A stretch of DNA of 60,977 nt from Roseovarius sp. UBA6217 (GTDB taxonomy: Bacteria > Pseudomonadota > Alphaproteobacteria > Rhodobacterales > Rhodobacteraceae), in assembly GCA_002421985.1 (NCBI GenBank), contig DISF01000016.1, positions 16,699-77,675 on the forward strand, read 5' to 3'. Every line of letters begins with the position of its first letter. Within the stretch, counting starts at the first letter, position 1. Below, one piece after another: positions 17,601-26,596 of this stretch. The notes beneath the pieces are model-generated. The model was not told the origin of the DNA, ran no database searches, and saw nothing but the letters and a program-made list of their open reading frames with translations. A program made the position numbers and the translations under genes.

Positions 17601-17790
17601 CGGCGCGGGGGCCGAGAGCCGGATCGCCGTGGGCACCGTCATCATCGCCGGGCTGAGCCTTGCCACCGTGCTGATGCTGTTCGTGACGCCGGTGCTTTAT
17701 GATCTGCTGGCGCGGTTCACGCGGCCGCGCGGGGCCGTTGCGGCCGAACTGGAAGCCGAGGTCGCGGGGCACAAGCAGCCTGCCGAGTGA
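14692..17790 (+). CDS. RND-family efflux pump, inner-membrane permease
   Basis: A 1032-residue AcrB/MexF-like proton-driven transporter. It starts with the usual cytoplasmic MTLSDISVRRPVLA and a first membrane helix, followed by two large periplasmic loops each preceding a bundle of membrane helices. The proton-relay aspartates are present in helix 4 (AIGLVVDDAIVVLENI); helix 10 has the typical LIAKNGILIVEFSNQLR. The length fits a complete hydrophobe/amphiphile pump rather than a heavy-metal CzcA type, but the substrate cannot be read from sequence. Translationally coupled to the adaptor gene upstream; tamA follows after a 39-base gap. Confidence 0.92.
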   Translation: MTLSDISVRRPVLAAVASLLIIIFGVAALRDLSVRELPDVDNSVVTVTTTYRGAAPEVIDTDITETIEGAVAAIAGIRTIASESRQGRSRVTVEFETGIDIDVAANDVRDAVGRVRGDLPDEADEPQVVKSDADADPVMRLAITSDRMTTAEITDYIDRFIADRIATLKGVASVDISGDRPFAVRIWLDRRALAARNLTVADVEAALRRANIELPAGEVESYNRQLTVRLNSRLASIEDFRDVVIDRVAGYPVRLRDVARVEPGVADDSTVVRNNGSDAVGMSVLRQSQSNTLEISKAVRAEIERMQSTLPVGMRIIVSSDDALFVGASIREVVSALGISLVLVIAVILVFLRSARATLIPAITIPVSLIGTFLLIGLWGFSLNTLTLLALLLAIGLVVDDAIVVLENIQRRIEEGESPLVASLNGARQVTFAVIATSLTLIAVFVPLSFMPGQVGRLFVEFGWVMAGTVAISTFVALTACPALASKVLSARSRPATAQGSPRREPFIRRGYRALLGTAIRAPIVVLALALAVTGGAALFYGGLPRELAPREDRGVGFVPLTAPQGSTVAHSDMAARQIEEILFPYVESGEIETVFTFTGWGGRPWRAFVVFRLAPWEERDRPISGLIGDLAPQMDKVTIARGFPVTPAGLGLRGSSTPVRVVIGGPDFESVKDWANAFLARAEDVPGLVNPEINYEENLPQLDIEIDRARADDLGISAEAIAATLQTMLASREVTTFVSRGREYPVLLQAEPDDRRTPTDIGNIFLRTGDGDRLVPLGSIVKLEENAAAPSLRRFDRLPAIQLSGALAPDAELGSVLAELEAIAAEILPPEAQLGFDGQSRTYKDTAGGANLVFVLALIIVYLVLAAQFESFLHPVVIMLTVPIGVAGAIYAMALGGLSLNVYSQIGIILLIGLIAKNGILIVEFSNQLRDEGLPVREAVIEASVLRLRPIVMTAISTVLGALPLVLASGAGAESRIAVGTVIIAGLSLATVLMLFVTPVLYDLLARFTRPRGAVAAELEAEVAGHKQPAE

Positions 17791-17829
17791 AGATCCGCCG
17801 CCGACGGCTCTGGCCAATGGCGGCGCGCG

Positions 17830-19671
17830 ATGCGATACAGGGCCTTGTGTCTGGTGGGGGCTGTCGTGCGGAAATCTCTGGCCCGGATCGTTGCGGTCTC
17901 GGTGGTGCTGGCAGGGGTCATGGCCCCGCCTTTGCACGCAGTCGAGGTGCGCCTGTCTGCCCCGCAGGCCCCCGGCAAATTCGCCGACCGGCTGCGCGCG
18001 GCCTTGCTCAGCATCCCCACCGCCGCGCAGGAAGACAGCACCGCGCAGGATCTGCTGGCCGCCGCACAGGCCGATTACGCCCGCCTTGTCGGCGTGCTTT
18101 ATGCCGAGGGCTATTACGGCGGTGTCGTCTCGATCCGCGTGGACGGGCGCGAGGCCGCCGATATCCCGCCGCTCGCGCCGCCAGCCGCGATCGAGCGAAT
18201 CGAGATCACCGTGATGCGCGGTGCCGGATTCCGCTTTGGCCGCGCAGAGGTGGCCCCGCTCGCCCCCGGCACCGAACTGCCCGAAGGTTTTCGCGAGGGA
18301 GAGCTGGCCAAGGCGGGACTCATCGGCGATGCCACGCGCGCAGGCGTGACGGGCTGGCGCGACGCGGGCCATGCCAAGGCGCGCATCGCCGCCGAGGATA
18401 TCGTGGCCGACCACCCCCGCGCGCGGCTCGATGCGCGGATCGCGCTCGATCCCGGCCCGCGCCTGCGCTTTGGCGCGCTGGAGATCGACGAAGGCGACCG
18501 CCCGAGCCGCGTGCGCGCCGCGCGCATCCGCGAGATCGCCGGTCTGCCCACGGGGCGGGTGTTTTCGCCCGGCGAGCTGGACGCCTCGGCGAACCGCTTG
18601 CGCCGCAGTGGCGCGTTCGGCTCCGTGCGCCTGCAAGAGGCCGAAGCCCCCAACCCCGATGGCACGCTCGACATCACGGCGCGGGTGAGCGATGCCAAGC
18701 GTCGCCGCGTGGGCGTGGGCGCGGAATTGTCGTCGCTCGAAGGGGTGACGCTCTCGGGGTTCTGGCTGCATCGCAACCTCTTGGGCGGGGCCGAGCGGCT
18801 GCGCATCGACGTGGTGACCGGCGGGTTGGGCGGCGATTCGGGCGGCGAGGATTTCCGCGTCGGCGCGCGGCTCGACCGGCCTGCCACCTTTACCCCCGAT
18901 ACCGGTGCCTTCGTGCTCGCCAATATCGAGGAGCGCAATGAACCCGATTACCGCGAGCGCAAGGCCGAACTGGGCGGCGGGCTGACCCATGTCTTTTCCG
19001 ACGAACTGACCGCCGAGGCGGGGCTTACCTACCGCTTCTCCGAGATCACCGACGCCCTTGGCAAGCGCGAGGTGCAGCACCTGCTGTTTCCGCTGCGTGC
19101 GACATGGGACCGGCGCGACGATCCGCTCAACCCCCGCGAGGGGCTGTATCTCGATATGGCCGTCACGCCCTTTGCCGGGCTCGATCAGGGCGGCGGTGGC
19201 GCGCGGCTCCTTGCCGATTTGCGCGATTATCTCACCCTTGACGAGGGCGGCCGCTTTACCCTTGCCGGGCGCGCGCAGCTTGGCTCTGTCGCGGGGGCAA
19301 GCGTGATCGACGCGCCCGCCGACACGCTGTTCTATTCGGGCGGCGCGGGCACGGTTCGGGGGCAGGGATACCAATCGCTCGGGGTCGATCTGGCACCGGG
19401 GATCACCGTCGGCGGGCGGTCATTCATGGGCGTCTCGGGAGAGCTGCGCGCCATGGTCGGCACGCGCGTGCAGGCGGTGGCCTTTGCCGATGCCGGGTTC
19501 ATTGGCGAAAGGGCCCTTGGATCGGGCATCGGCGAATGGCAAGGCGGCGCGGGCCTTGGCGCGCGGTATTTCACGCCGGTGGGGCCGATCCGCGTCGATC
19601 TGGCCACGCCGCTCGATGGCGATGCGGGCCAGGATTTCGAGATCTATATCGGCATAGGACAGGCGTTCTGA
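17830..19671 (+). CDS. tamA: Translocation and assembly module subunit TamA (Omp85 family)
   Basis: A 613-residue outer-membrane protein. A signal peptide (ending MAPPLHA, about residue 37) is followed by POTRA domains (repeated patterns such as RIREIAGLPTGRVFSPGEL) and a C-terminal 16-strand barrel beginning near residue 290 (GVGAELSSLEGVTLSG). The lid-lock motif VRGQGYQSLG, the conserved (V/I)RG(Y/F) type sequence of Omp85 proteins, is at about residue 510. The protein ends with an aromatic residue (GIGQAF), as outer-membrane insertion signals do. TamA works with the inner-membrane-anchored TamB, whose gene overlaps the stop codon by one base (TGATG). Confidence 0.92.
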   Translation: MRYRALCLVGAVVRKSLARIVAVSVVLAGVMAPPLHAVEVRLSAPQAPGKFADRLRAALLSIPTAAQEDSTAQDLLAAAQADYARLVGVLYAEGYYGGVVSIRVDGREAADIPPLAPPAAIERIEITVMRGAGFRFGRAEVAPLAPGTELPEGFREGELAKAGLIGDATRAGVTGWRDAGHAKARIAAEDIVADHPRARLDARIALDPGPRLRFGALEIDEGDRPSRVRAARIREIAGLPTGRVFSPGELDASANRLRRSGAFGSVRLQEAEAPNPDGTLDITARVSDAKRRRVGVGAELSSLEGVTLSGFWLHRNLLGGAERLRIDVVTGGLGGDSGGEDFRVGARLDRPATFTPDTGAFVLANIEERNEPDYRERKAELGGGLTHVFSDELTAEAGLTYRFSEITDALGKREVQHLLFPLRATWDRRDDPLNPREGLYLDMAVTPFAGLDQGGGGARLLADLRDYLTLDEGGRFTLAGRAQLGSVAGASVIDAPADTLFYSGGAGTVRGQGYQSLGVDLAPGITVGGRSFMGVSGELRAMVGTRVQAVAFADAGFIGERALGSGIGEWQGGAGLGARYFTPVGPIRVDLATPLDGDAGQDFEIYIGIGQAF

Positions 19672-22600
19672 TGCGGTATCTTGCGATCATCCTTGCGCTT
19701 CTTGCGCTGCTGGCCGCGCCTGCGGTGGCCCAGGACAGCGGTGGCGGCTTTCTCGAACGCACGCTGGAGGACAGCCTGTCGGCCCCCGGTCGCGAGGTGC
19801 GCATCACCGGCTTTCAGGGCGCGCTGTCGAGCCGCGCGCAGATCGAGACGCTGAGCGTCGCCGATGCCGAGGGCGTCTGGCTGCGGCTCTCGGGCGTCAC
19901 GCTCGACTGGACGCGCGCGGCGCTTCTGCGGGGGCGCATCGAGGTGGACCAGCTCGCAGCCGATGAGATCGCGCTGCTGCGCCCGCCCCTGCCCGCGCCG
20001 CGCCTCAGCCCCGAGATGGCGCAGGCACAGCCCTTTGCGCTGCCCGAATTGCCGGTGTCGGTGCGGATCGGCGCGCTGGAGGCCAGGACCATCGTCATCG
20101 GCGCGCCGGTGCTGGGCGAGGAGATGCGCCTCAAGCTGACCGGGTCGCTATCGCTTGGCGGCGGCGCGGGCGAGGCGCAGATCGTGGCAGAGCGCCTTGA
20201 CGGCGCGCGCGGGGCCTTCGTGCTCGATGCAGGCTTTGACAACGCAAGCCGGGTTCTCGCGCTCGATCTCACGCTGGACGAGGGGCCGGGCGGGATCGCG
20301 GCCACGGTGCTGGGCCTGCCCGACCGCCCTGCCCTGGTGCTGAGCGTCGCGGGAGAGGCCCCGCTCGATGCCTATGCCGCCGATCTGCGGCTGGCCACGG
20401 ATGGCACAGAGCGGGTGACAGGCCGCGTGACCCTGACCGGGGACGCAGGCGGCGGCACGCAGTTCGACGCGCAGCTTGAGGGCGATCTCACGTCACTCAT
20501 GGCGGCGGAGTTCCGGCCCTTTTTCGGCAGCCGCAGCGCGCTTGATATGCGCGGCACGCGGGCGGCGGATGGCGCGCTCGATATCGCCCGGCTGCATCTG
20601 GAGGCGGCGCAGGTCACGCTTGAGGGCGCGCTCGCGCTGGATGCGGCAGGCTGGCCGCAAAGCCTTGACCTCACCGGGCAGATCGGCGACGGGGCTGCGC
20701 CGGTGCGCCTGCCGGTGGCCGGGGGGCCGGTCACGCTGCGGCAGGCCAGCATCACGGCGCGTTATGATGCCGCGCGGGGGGACCGCTGGCGCGCCGATGT
20801 GACGCTCTCGGATCTGGCGCAACCAGAGGTCACGATTGCCGGGGCGACCCTCTCGGCGCGCGGGCGGTTGAGCCGCGTCGCGCCGCGCGGCGTGACCGCG
20901 CTGACCGAGTTTGCGCTGGACGGTCTCGACCTTGCCGATCCGGGCCTGGCCGAGGCCGCCGGGGAGGCGCTCTCGGGTCATGCCAGCCTTGAATGGCGCG
21001 AGGGTGCGCCGCTTTTGTTGCACGGGCTGCGCGTGGTCTCGGGTGCCGCGACACTCGCCGCCAATGGCCGCATCGCGGCGCTGGCCGAGGGATTTCCGGT
21101 GTCGGGCAGCGCGCGGATCGACGCGCCCGACCTTGCGCGCTTTGCCGCGCTCACGGGCCTTGATCTGGCGGGCGCGGCAGCGGCAACGCTCACCGGCTCG
21201 GGCAGTCTTCTGGGCGGCGCGTTCGATCTGGCGCTCGAGGCCAAAACCGACGCGTTGGCGCTTGGAATCGCGCAGATCGACCCGTTGATTGCCCCGCCCG
21301 GCACGCTCGCGCTCAGGGCGCGGCGCGACACCACCGGCACCACGCTCGATGCCCTGCGCCTCGATAACGGCACGCTCAACGCCACCGCCCAGGGCCGTCT
21401 CGACGGCCAGAGCGGCGCGCTCGAGCTGACCGCCGCGCTAAGCGATCTGGCGCTTGCGGACCGCCGCCTTGACGGGGCTGCGCGGGTCTCGGGCGGGATC
21501 GGCTGGCAGGCGGGCGGGGCGGTCACGTTCACGGGCCTCGACATCGCCGCGATGGGGGCCAAGATCACCGCCGATGGCACCATCGAGCCAGAGGCCGAGG
21601 GCCTGCCCGTCACGGGCCGCGTGAGCCTGCGCGCCGATGACCTGGCGCGCTTTGCCGCGCTCACGGGGCGGCCGCTCAAGGGGCGTCTCACCGCCAGCCT
21701 GAGCGGCGAGGGCATGGCGGGCGGCGAGCGCCTAGATATCGCGCTCGACGCCGAGGGGCGTGGGCTGGCCACAGGGATCGCCGATCTTGACCGGCTGCTT
21801 GCCGGGCAGATCGAGCTGATGGCGCGCGCCGGTCGCACGGCGGAGCGGATCGCGATTTCCCAAATCCGCCTTGCCACCCCGCAACTGTCGCTCGACGCCC
21901 AGGGCGACGGCGCGGGCGGGCCGGTGCGGCTTGATGCGCGGCTGGCCGATCTCGGGCTGTTTCTGCCCGAATTTGCCGGGCCGGTCGCGGCCGGAGGCAC
22001 GATCACGCTGCACGGCCCCGAAGCGCGGCGCATCGCGCTGGCGCTGGATGCCACCGGGCCGGGGGGCACCACGGCGCGGGTATCGGGCGATGTGCTCGAT
22101 CACGGTGCGCGGCTCGATCTGGCGGCGGCAGGGCGATTGCCGCTGGCGCTGGTCAACGGGATGATCCGGCCCAATGCGCTTTCGGGCAGCGCGGCGTTCG
22201 ACCTGCGGGCCAAGGGCGCGCCGGGGCTTGGTGCGCTCTCGGGTAGTATCGAGACGCGCGGCGCGCAGGTGTCGGTGCCGGGTGCCGGGCTGGCCATCGA
22301 CGATCTCACCGGGGCCGCACAGCTTGGCCAGGGCCGGGTGCAAACCGATTTTACCGCGCGCCTGCGCGATGGCGGGCAGGTGCGCGTCTCGGGGCCGGTC
22401 TCGCTCGATCCGGGCCTTGACGGCGATCTGACGCTCGCGCTTGACGGCGCGGTGCTGACTGACCGGCTCCTCTATACCACCAAGGTGGGCGGCACAGTGA
22501 CGGTGCGTGGCCCGCTTGCCGGGGGAGCACGGATCGGCGGCGGGATCGTGCTGGAGGAAACCGAGATCCGCATCCCCTCGGGGCTTGGCCCCGACAGCGC

Positions 22601-23396
22601 CACCCTGCCCGCGCTGCGCCATATCGGCGAGCCTGCCGCCTCGCGCGCCACCCGCGCGCGCGCGGGCCTTGTCGAGACGGTGACGCGCGACGCGCCCGCC
22701 CGCCCCTATGCGCTCGATCTGGCCATCAGCGCCCCGGCGCGCATCTTCGTGCGCGGGCGCGGGCTCGATGCCGAGCTTGGCGGGCAATTGCGCATCGGCG
22801 GCACCACCCAGGCCGTGGCCCCGACCGGTTTTTTCGGGCTGCGCCGCGGCAGGCTCGACATTCTCGGCAAGCGGCTTACCCTGACCGAGGGGCGCGTGAC
22901 CATGCAGGGCTCGCTCGATCCGTGGCTGCGCTTTGTCGCCGAGACGGCGATCGACGACACCGATGTGCAGGTCATCATCGAGGGGCTGGCAAGCGCGCCC
23001 GAGGTGCGCTTTGCCTCGTCGCCGGACCTGCCGCAGGAGGAAATCGTCGCGCGGCTCATCTTCGGGCGCGGGCTTGAGACCATCTCGCCCCTGCAGGCGG
23101 CGCAGCTTGCCAGCGCGGTGGCGACGCTCTCGGGCGGCGGCGGCGGGCTGGTGGGGCGGTTACGCGGCGCTTTCGGCCTGAAAGATCTCGATGTCAAGCA
23201 AACCGCCACGGGCGACACCGAGGTAAGCGCCGGCACCTATATTTCGGACAAGGTCTATACCGAGGTCACCGCCGACAGCGCCGGGCGGCAGAAGATCAAC
23301 CTCAACCTCGATATCTCGCGCAGCCTCACCGCCAAGGGCAGCGCGGCGAGCGATGGCGATACCGGGGTGGGGCTGTTCTTTGAGAAGGATTACTGA
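19671..23396 (+). CDS. tamB: Translocation and assembly module protein TamB (AsmA-like, DUF490)
   Basis: A 1241-residue periplasm-spanning protein. The ATG at 19671 overlaps the tamA stop and gives an N-terminal membrane anchor or signal (MRYLAIILALLALLAAPAVA). The long middle is a repetitive beta-rich groove of AsmA type. The last 350 residues form the conserved DUF490/TamB domain (LVETVTRDAPARPYALDL, GLRRGRLDILGKRLTLTEG, ISDKVYTEVTADSAG), ending LFFEKDY. With TamA it helps insert some outer-membrane proteins; TamB-like proteins are also proposed to carry phospholipids to the outer membrane. The next gene (lpxB) converges, separated by an IS110 remnant. Confidence 0.93.
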   Translation: MRYLAIILALLALLAAPAVAQDSGGGFLERTLEDSLSAPGREVRITGFQGALSSRAQIETLSVADAEGVWLRLSGVTLDWTRAALLRGRIEVDQLAADEIALLRPPLPAPRLSPEMAQAQPFALPELPVSVRIGALEARTIVIGAPVLGEEMRLKLTGSLSLGGGAGEAQIVAERLDGARGAFVLDAGFDNASRVLALDLTLDEGPGGIAATVLGLPDRPALVLSVAGEAPLDAYAADLRLATDGTERVTGRVTLTGDAGGGTQFDAQLEGDLTSLMAAEFRPFFGSRSALDMRGTRAADGALDIARLHLEAAQVTLEGALALDAAGWPQSLDLTGQIGDGAAPVRLPVAGGPVTLRQASITARYDAARGDRWRADVTLSDLAQPEVTIAGATLSARGRLSRVAPRGVTALTEFALDGLDLADPGLAEAAGEALSGHASLEWREGAPLLLHGLRVVSGAATLAANGRIAALAEGFPVSGSARIDAPDLARFAALTGLDLAGAAAATLTGSGSLLGGAFDLALEAKTDALALGIAQIDPLIAPPGTLALRARRDTTGTTLDALRLDNGTLNATAQGRLDGQSGALELTAALSDLALADRRLDGAARVSGGIGWQAGGAVTFTGLDIAAMGAKITADGTIEPEAEGLPVTGRVSLRADDLARFAALTGRPLKGRLTASLSGEGMAGGERLDIALDAEGRGLATGIADLDRLLAGQIELMARAGRTAERIAISQIRLATPQLSLDAQGDGAGGPVRLDARLADLGLFLPEFAGPVAAGGTITLHGPEARRIALALDATGPGGTTARVSGDVLDHGARLDLAAAGRLPLALVNGMIRPNALSGSAAFDLRAKGAPGLGALSGSIETRGAQVSVPGAGLAIDDLTGAAQLGQGRVQTDFTARLRDGGQVRVSGPVSLDPGLDGDLTLALDGAVLTDRLLYTTKVGGTVTVRGPLAGGARIGGGIVLEETEIRIPSGLGPDSATLPALRHIGEPAASRATRARAGLVETVTRDAPARPYALDLAISAPARIFVRGRGLDAELGGQLRIGGTTQAVAPTGFFGLRRGRLDILGKRLTLTEGRVTMQGSLDPWLRFVAETAIDDTDVQVIIEGLASAPEVRFASSPDLPQEEIVARLIFGRGLETISPLQAAQLASAVATLSGGGGGLVGRLRGAFGLKDLDVKQTATGDTEVSAGTYISDKVYTEVTADSAGRQKINLNLDISRSLTAKGSAASDGDTGVGLFFEKDY

Positions 23397-23534
23397 GGGC
23401 GGGCGGCTGGCCTGATCCGCGCGGCATCGCTGCCGTTTCCCGGCGGGGTGATCGCCGGGGGGCGGGGATCGTGGCCGTCACCGGGGCGCGCGATATGCAG
23501 GTCGGACAAGACTGCATCAGAGCCGGCCGGGGTC

Positions 23535-23785
23535 GTGAAAGCGGGAACTGCTTTCGCGTGAGTTTCTTGCGAAACTCCACTTCCCCTGTCCGTAGGGCAC
23601 CGTGGACCTGAAAGACATTCCGTGCCAGATCGACCCCAATCATCACATCCTTCATTTCACCGTGCTCCTCTTTGCGTGGCTATCAACACCACGACCTTGG
23701 CACAGTGCAATGCCGTCAGGGAGAGCGGCAACCACTCCATCTGTTCCGGCCTCTCCCACAGTTTCGGCGACGTGCTGTAGAATCC
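23535..23785 (-). pseudogene. IS110-family transposase remnant (5' end only)
   Basis: On the minus strand an ATG at 23655 opens MKDVMIGVDLARNVFQVHG, then EFRKKLTRKQF, the typical first 40 residues of IS110-type DEDD transposases (GVDLAKxxFQ with the first catalytic Asp). Similarity stops near 23540 and the remaining 280 or so residues are missing. The AT-richer 100 bases upstream (to about 23785), with an AGAGGAGCAC ribosome-binding region, look like the leader of the same element. The other parts of the 448-base gap between tamB and lpxB (23397-23534 and 23786-23844) hold nothing I recognise. Confidence 0.75.
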
Positions 23786-23844
23786 CCCCCCCGCGCGCGC
23801 GCCGGCCTCTTCCCGGCCCGAATACCCCCGCCCGTGTCCCCGCA

Positions 23845-24987
23845 TCACAGCCGCGCCAGAACCGCGCGTGCCGCGCGTAGCCCCGGTGCCTCGCCGCCCT
23901 CGCCCAGGCGCTGCATCGTGGCCTCCATCGCCGCCCGCTGCGCCTCGGGGGCCTCCATCAGCCGCAACAGCGCGGGTGCGATCGCCTCCGCGCGGCAGGC
24001 ATGGCCGATGAATTCCGGCACCACCCGCGTGCCGCTCACCAGGTTGACAAGGGTGAGCGTGTCCACCCGGATCAGCCGCGACAGGATCATCCGGCTCAAT
24101 GGGGCCATGTCATAGGCAATCACCATCGGCGTGCGCGCGTGGGCAAGCTCCAGCGACACCGTGCCAGAGGCCGCCAGCGCGAGGTCGGCTGCGTGAAAGG
24201 CACAGGCCTTCTCGGCGGCGTGGCCGGGATCCTCGGGCGACAGGATCAGGGGTTGCGCGGGCCAATCCGCCAGTGCCGCGCGCACCAGCGGGGCCATGGC
24301 GGCGGTGGTGGGCAGCACCAGCCGGGTCTCGGGCCGCGCCGCCAGCACCGGCGCCAGTGCCGCACCAAAGATCGGCGCGAGCCGCGCCACCTCGCCCCGC
24401 CGCGAGCCGGGCAGCACCAGCATCAGGGGCGCATCGCCGATCCCGTGGCGCGCGCGGAACGCCGCCAGCGCGGCCTCGTCGGGATGCGGCTCGGCCACCA
24501 CCGGGTGGCCCACGAAATCGCAATCCATGCCCGCAGCCTCCATATAGGGCGGCTCGAACGGCAAAAGCGCCAGCACCTGATCGACATGGCGCGCCATTCG
24601 GGCCGCGCGCCCCGCCCGCCACGCCCAGACCGAGGGCGCGACGTAATGCACGATGCGAATGGCGGGGTTACGGCGGCGCACCTGCCGCGCCACGCGCAGG
24701 CAGAAATCGGGGCTGTCGATGGTGATAAGCACATCCGGCGCGGCCTCCAGCGCCGCCGCCACCGTCTCGCGCAAGCGGCGGCGCAGGTGCAGGTAGCGCG
24801 GCAGCACCTCCGCCAGCCCCATGACGCTCAGATCCTCCATCGGAAAAAGGCTGTGCAGCCCCTGCGCCTGCATCATCGGCCCGCCGATCCCGGCGAATTC
24901 CGGCGTGGCAAGCGCGCGCAGCCCGGCCATGAGCGCCCCGCCCAGCCGGTCGCCGGACGCCTCGCCCGCCACCACAAAGACCCTCAC
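23845..24987 (-). CDS. lpxB: Lipid-A-disaccharide synthase LpxB
   Basis: A 380-residue glycosyltransferase (family GT19) that joins 2,3-diacylglucosamine-1-phosphate to UDP-2,3-diacylglucosamine. The GTG at 24987 is chosen because it overlaps the lpxI stop (GTGA) and gives the canonical start MRVFVVAGEASGD; an upstream in-frame ATG would add nine poorly conserved residues. Signature segments are YVAPSVWAWR, VGHPVV, LPGSRRGEV and the donor-site SGTVSLELA. It is the last gene of the bamA-skp-fabZ-lpxA-lpxI-lpxB operon. Confidence 0.95.
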   Translation of the reverse strand: MRVFVVAGEASGDRLGGALMAGLRALATPEFAGIGGPMMQAQGLHSLFPMEDLSVMGLAEVLPRYLHLRRRLRETVAAALEAAPDVLITIDSPDFCLRVARQVRRRNPAIRIVHYVAPSVWAWRAGRAARMARHVDQVLALLPFEPPYMEAAGMDCDFVGHPVVAEPHPDEAALAAFRARHGIGDAPLMLVLPGSRRGEVARLAPIFGAALAPVLAARPETRLVLPTTAAMAPLVRAALADWPAQPLILSPEDPGHAAEKACAFHAADLALAASGTVSLELAHARTPMVIAYDMAPLSRMILSRLIRVDTLTLVNLVSGTRVVPEFIGHACRAEAIAPALLRLMEAPEAQRAAMEATMQRLGEGGEAPGLRAARAVLARL

Positions 24988-25793
24988 CCCTGCCCCCCGG
25001 CGGCGCGCACCCACAGGAAGAGGCCCGCGCGTGCCAGCGTCGCGATCACCTCCGCGCGCTCGATCACCATGACGCCGCCCGCCGCGATGACGATCCCCGC
25101 AAGCCCCGCCTGTGCGGCGCGCAGGGCGGTCTCGGGGCCGATCACCGGCATGTCCACGCGCATCTCCTGGCCCGGTTTGGGGGCCTTGTAGAGGAATGCG
25201 GGGGCCATGCCCGGCGCAAGCCCCTCCAGCATCGCATCGGTGCCGCGCGCATCCTCGCGCGCGATCACGGCAGTGCCGCGCACCACCACTGCCTGCCCCG
25301 TATCGGCGCGGCCCATCTCTGCCAGCGCGGCCTCGGCGGCCTTGATCCCGGCCCCGATCCCGGGCGGCAGCACCCCGACCGCTACTCCCGCCTCGGGCAG
25401 CAGGTCGGGCGCGATCGCGGCCGCGCCGATCACGGCGATGCCTGCTTCCTCGACAATCGCCACGATCTCGCGCAGGGTGCCATCGTCGCCGCGCGCCATC
25501 GCCGCCATCAGCCGGGGCACCAGCGGTGCCGTGGCCGCGTCGATCAGGGCAGGATCGACCGCGGGCCGCCGCATTGCGCCCGCCATGCAGAGCCGCGTGA
25601 CGCCGCGCGCGCGCAAGTCCGCCAGCAGGCTGCCAAAGGTTTCCAGCCGAAAGCCAAGGCGCGGCAGATCGCCCACCACCTGCGACGGGAATTGCGTCAC
25701 CTCGCAGATCACCGGCACCTCGCCGCGCGCCAAAAGCACCCGCACCAGATGCGGCGGCACGCCGCCCTGCCCGGCGATGAGCGCAAGGCCCAT
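24984..25793 (-). CDS. lpxI: UDP-2,3-diacylglucosamine pyrophosphatase LpxI
   Basis: A 269-residue member of the DUF1009/LpxI family, the alphaproteobacterial replacement for LpxH. It hydrolyses UDP-2,3-diacylglucosamine to lipid X plus UMP. Typical segments are LALIAGQGGVPPHLV at the N-terminus, the middle part GAMRRPAVDPAL, and the C-terminal substrate region VVVRGTAVIAREDARGTDAM followed by MRVDMPVIGPETAL, which contains the conserved Asp and Thr residues. It starts four bases after the lpxA stop and overlaps lpxB by four bases. Confidence 0.94.
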   Translation of the reverse strand: MGLALIAGQGGVPPHLVRVLLARGEVPVICEVTQFPSQVVGDLPRLGFRLETFGSLLADLRARGVTRLCMAGAMRRPAVDPALIDAATAPLVPRLMAAMARGDDGTLREIVAIVEEAGIAVIGAAAIAPDLLPEAGVAVGVLPPGIGAGIKAAEAALAEMGRADTGQAVVVRGTAVIAREDARGTDAMLEGLAPGMAPAFLYKAPKPGQEMRVDMPVIGPETALRAAQAGLAGIVIAAGGVMVIERAEVIATLARAGLFLWVRAAGGQG

Positions 25794-25797
25794 CGCC

Positions 25798-26592
25798 CTA
25801 GCCCTGACCGGGCGTGAGATAAGAGCGGTCCGAATGCGCGCTCACGAACTCGACAATGCGGCGCACATAATCGCTCTCGGTCTCCTCGCCCAGACGGCGG
25901 GCGCGATCCTGAAACGCTCCCTCGCCCTGCGCCAGCATCTGAAACGCGGCACGCAGTGCGGTGATATCGGCGCGCGGCACGCCGCGCCGCTTGAGCCCGA
26001 CAAGGTTGAGCCCGTCAAGATAGCCGCGCGGCCCCTGCACGAGGCCATAGGGGATGACGTCATTGGTAACCATCGTCACCGCGCCGATGATCGCGCCCTG
26101 GCCGATGCGCACGAATTGATGCACCCCCGACAGCCCGCCGATGATGACATCATCCTCAAGCACGCAATGCCCGGCCAGCGCGGCATTGTTGACCACGATC
26201 ACCCGGTTGCCGATCTGCACGTCATGGGCGATGTGACAGCCCGCCATGAACAACCCGTCATCGCCCACCCGCGTGACGCCGCCGCCGCCCTCGGTGCCGG
26301 TATTCATGGTCACATGCTCGCGGATACGGTTGCGCGCGCCGATCACCAGCCGCGTTGCCTCGCCGCGATATTTCAGATCCTGCGGGATCTCGCCGATGCA
26401 GGCGAAGGGAAAGATCACCGTATCCGCGCCGATATCGGTCTGACCGGTCACGACGACATGGGATTTGAGCGTCACGCCGGGGCCAAGCCGCACCTGCGGG
26501 CCGATATGGCAGAACGGCCCGATCCGGCAGCCCTCGCCGATTTCCGCCCCCGGCTCGATCACGGCGGAGGGGTGGATCATGGTCTCGCTCAT
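25798..26592 (-). CDS. lpxA: UDP-N-acetylglucosamine acyltransferase LpxA
   Basis: A 264-residue trimeric beta-helix enzyme carrying out the first step of lipid A synthesis. Hexapeptide repeats begin at once (MIHPSAVIEPGAEIGEG). The catalytic base is His123 in GCHIAHDVQIG, preceded by the substrate loop MNTGTEGGGGVTRVG; GLSGVHQFVRIG lines the acyl-chain pocket that sets chain length. It transfers a 3-hydroxyacyl chain from ACP to UDP-GlcNAc. It sits four bases downstream of fabZ in the lipid A operon. Confidence 0.96.
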   Translation of the reverse strand: MSETMIHPSAVIEPGAEIGEGCRIGPFCHIGPQVRLGPGVTLKSHVVVTGQTDIGADTVIFPFACIGEIPQDLKYRGEATRLVIGARNRIREHVTMNTGTEGGGGVTRVGDDGLFMAGCHIAHDVQIGNRVIVVNNAALAGHCVLEDDVIIGGLSGVHQFVRIGQGAIIGAVTMVTNDVIPYGLVQGPRGYLDGLNLVGLKRRGVPRADITALRAAFQMLAQGEGAFQDRARRLGEETESDYVRRIVEFVSAHSDRSYLTPGQG

Positions 26593-26596
26593 CGGC

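Noticed and set aside
17212..19374. A 2.1-kb minus-strand open frame opposite the RND pump end and tamA
   Set aside because: Antisense shadow of two clear genes; low-complexity translation and no ribosome-binding site.
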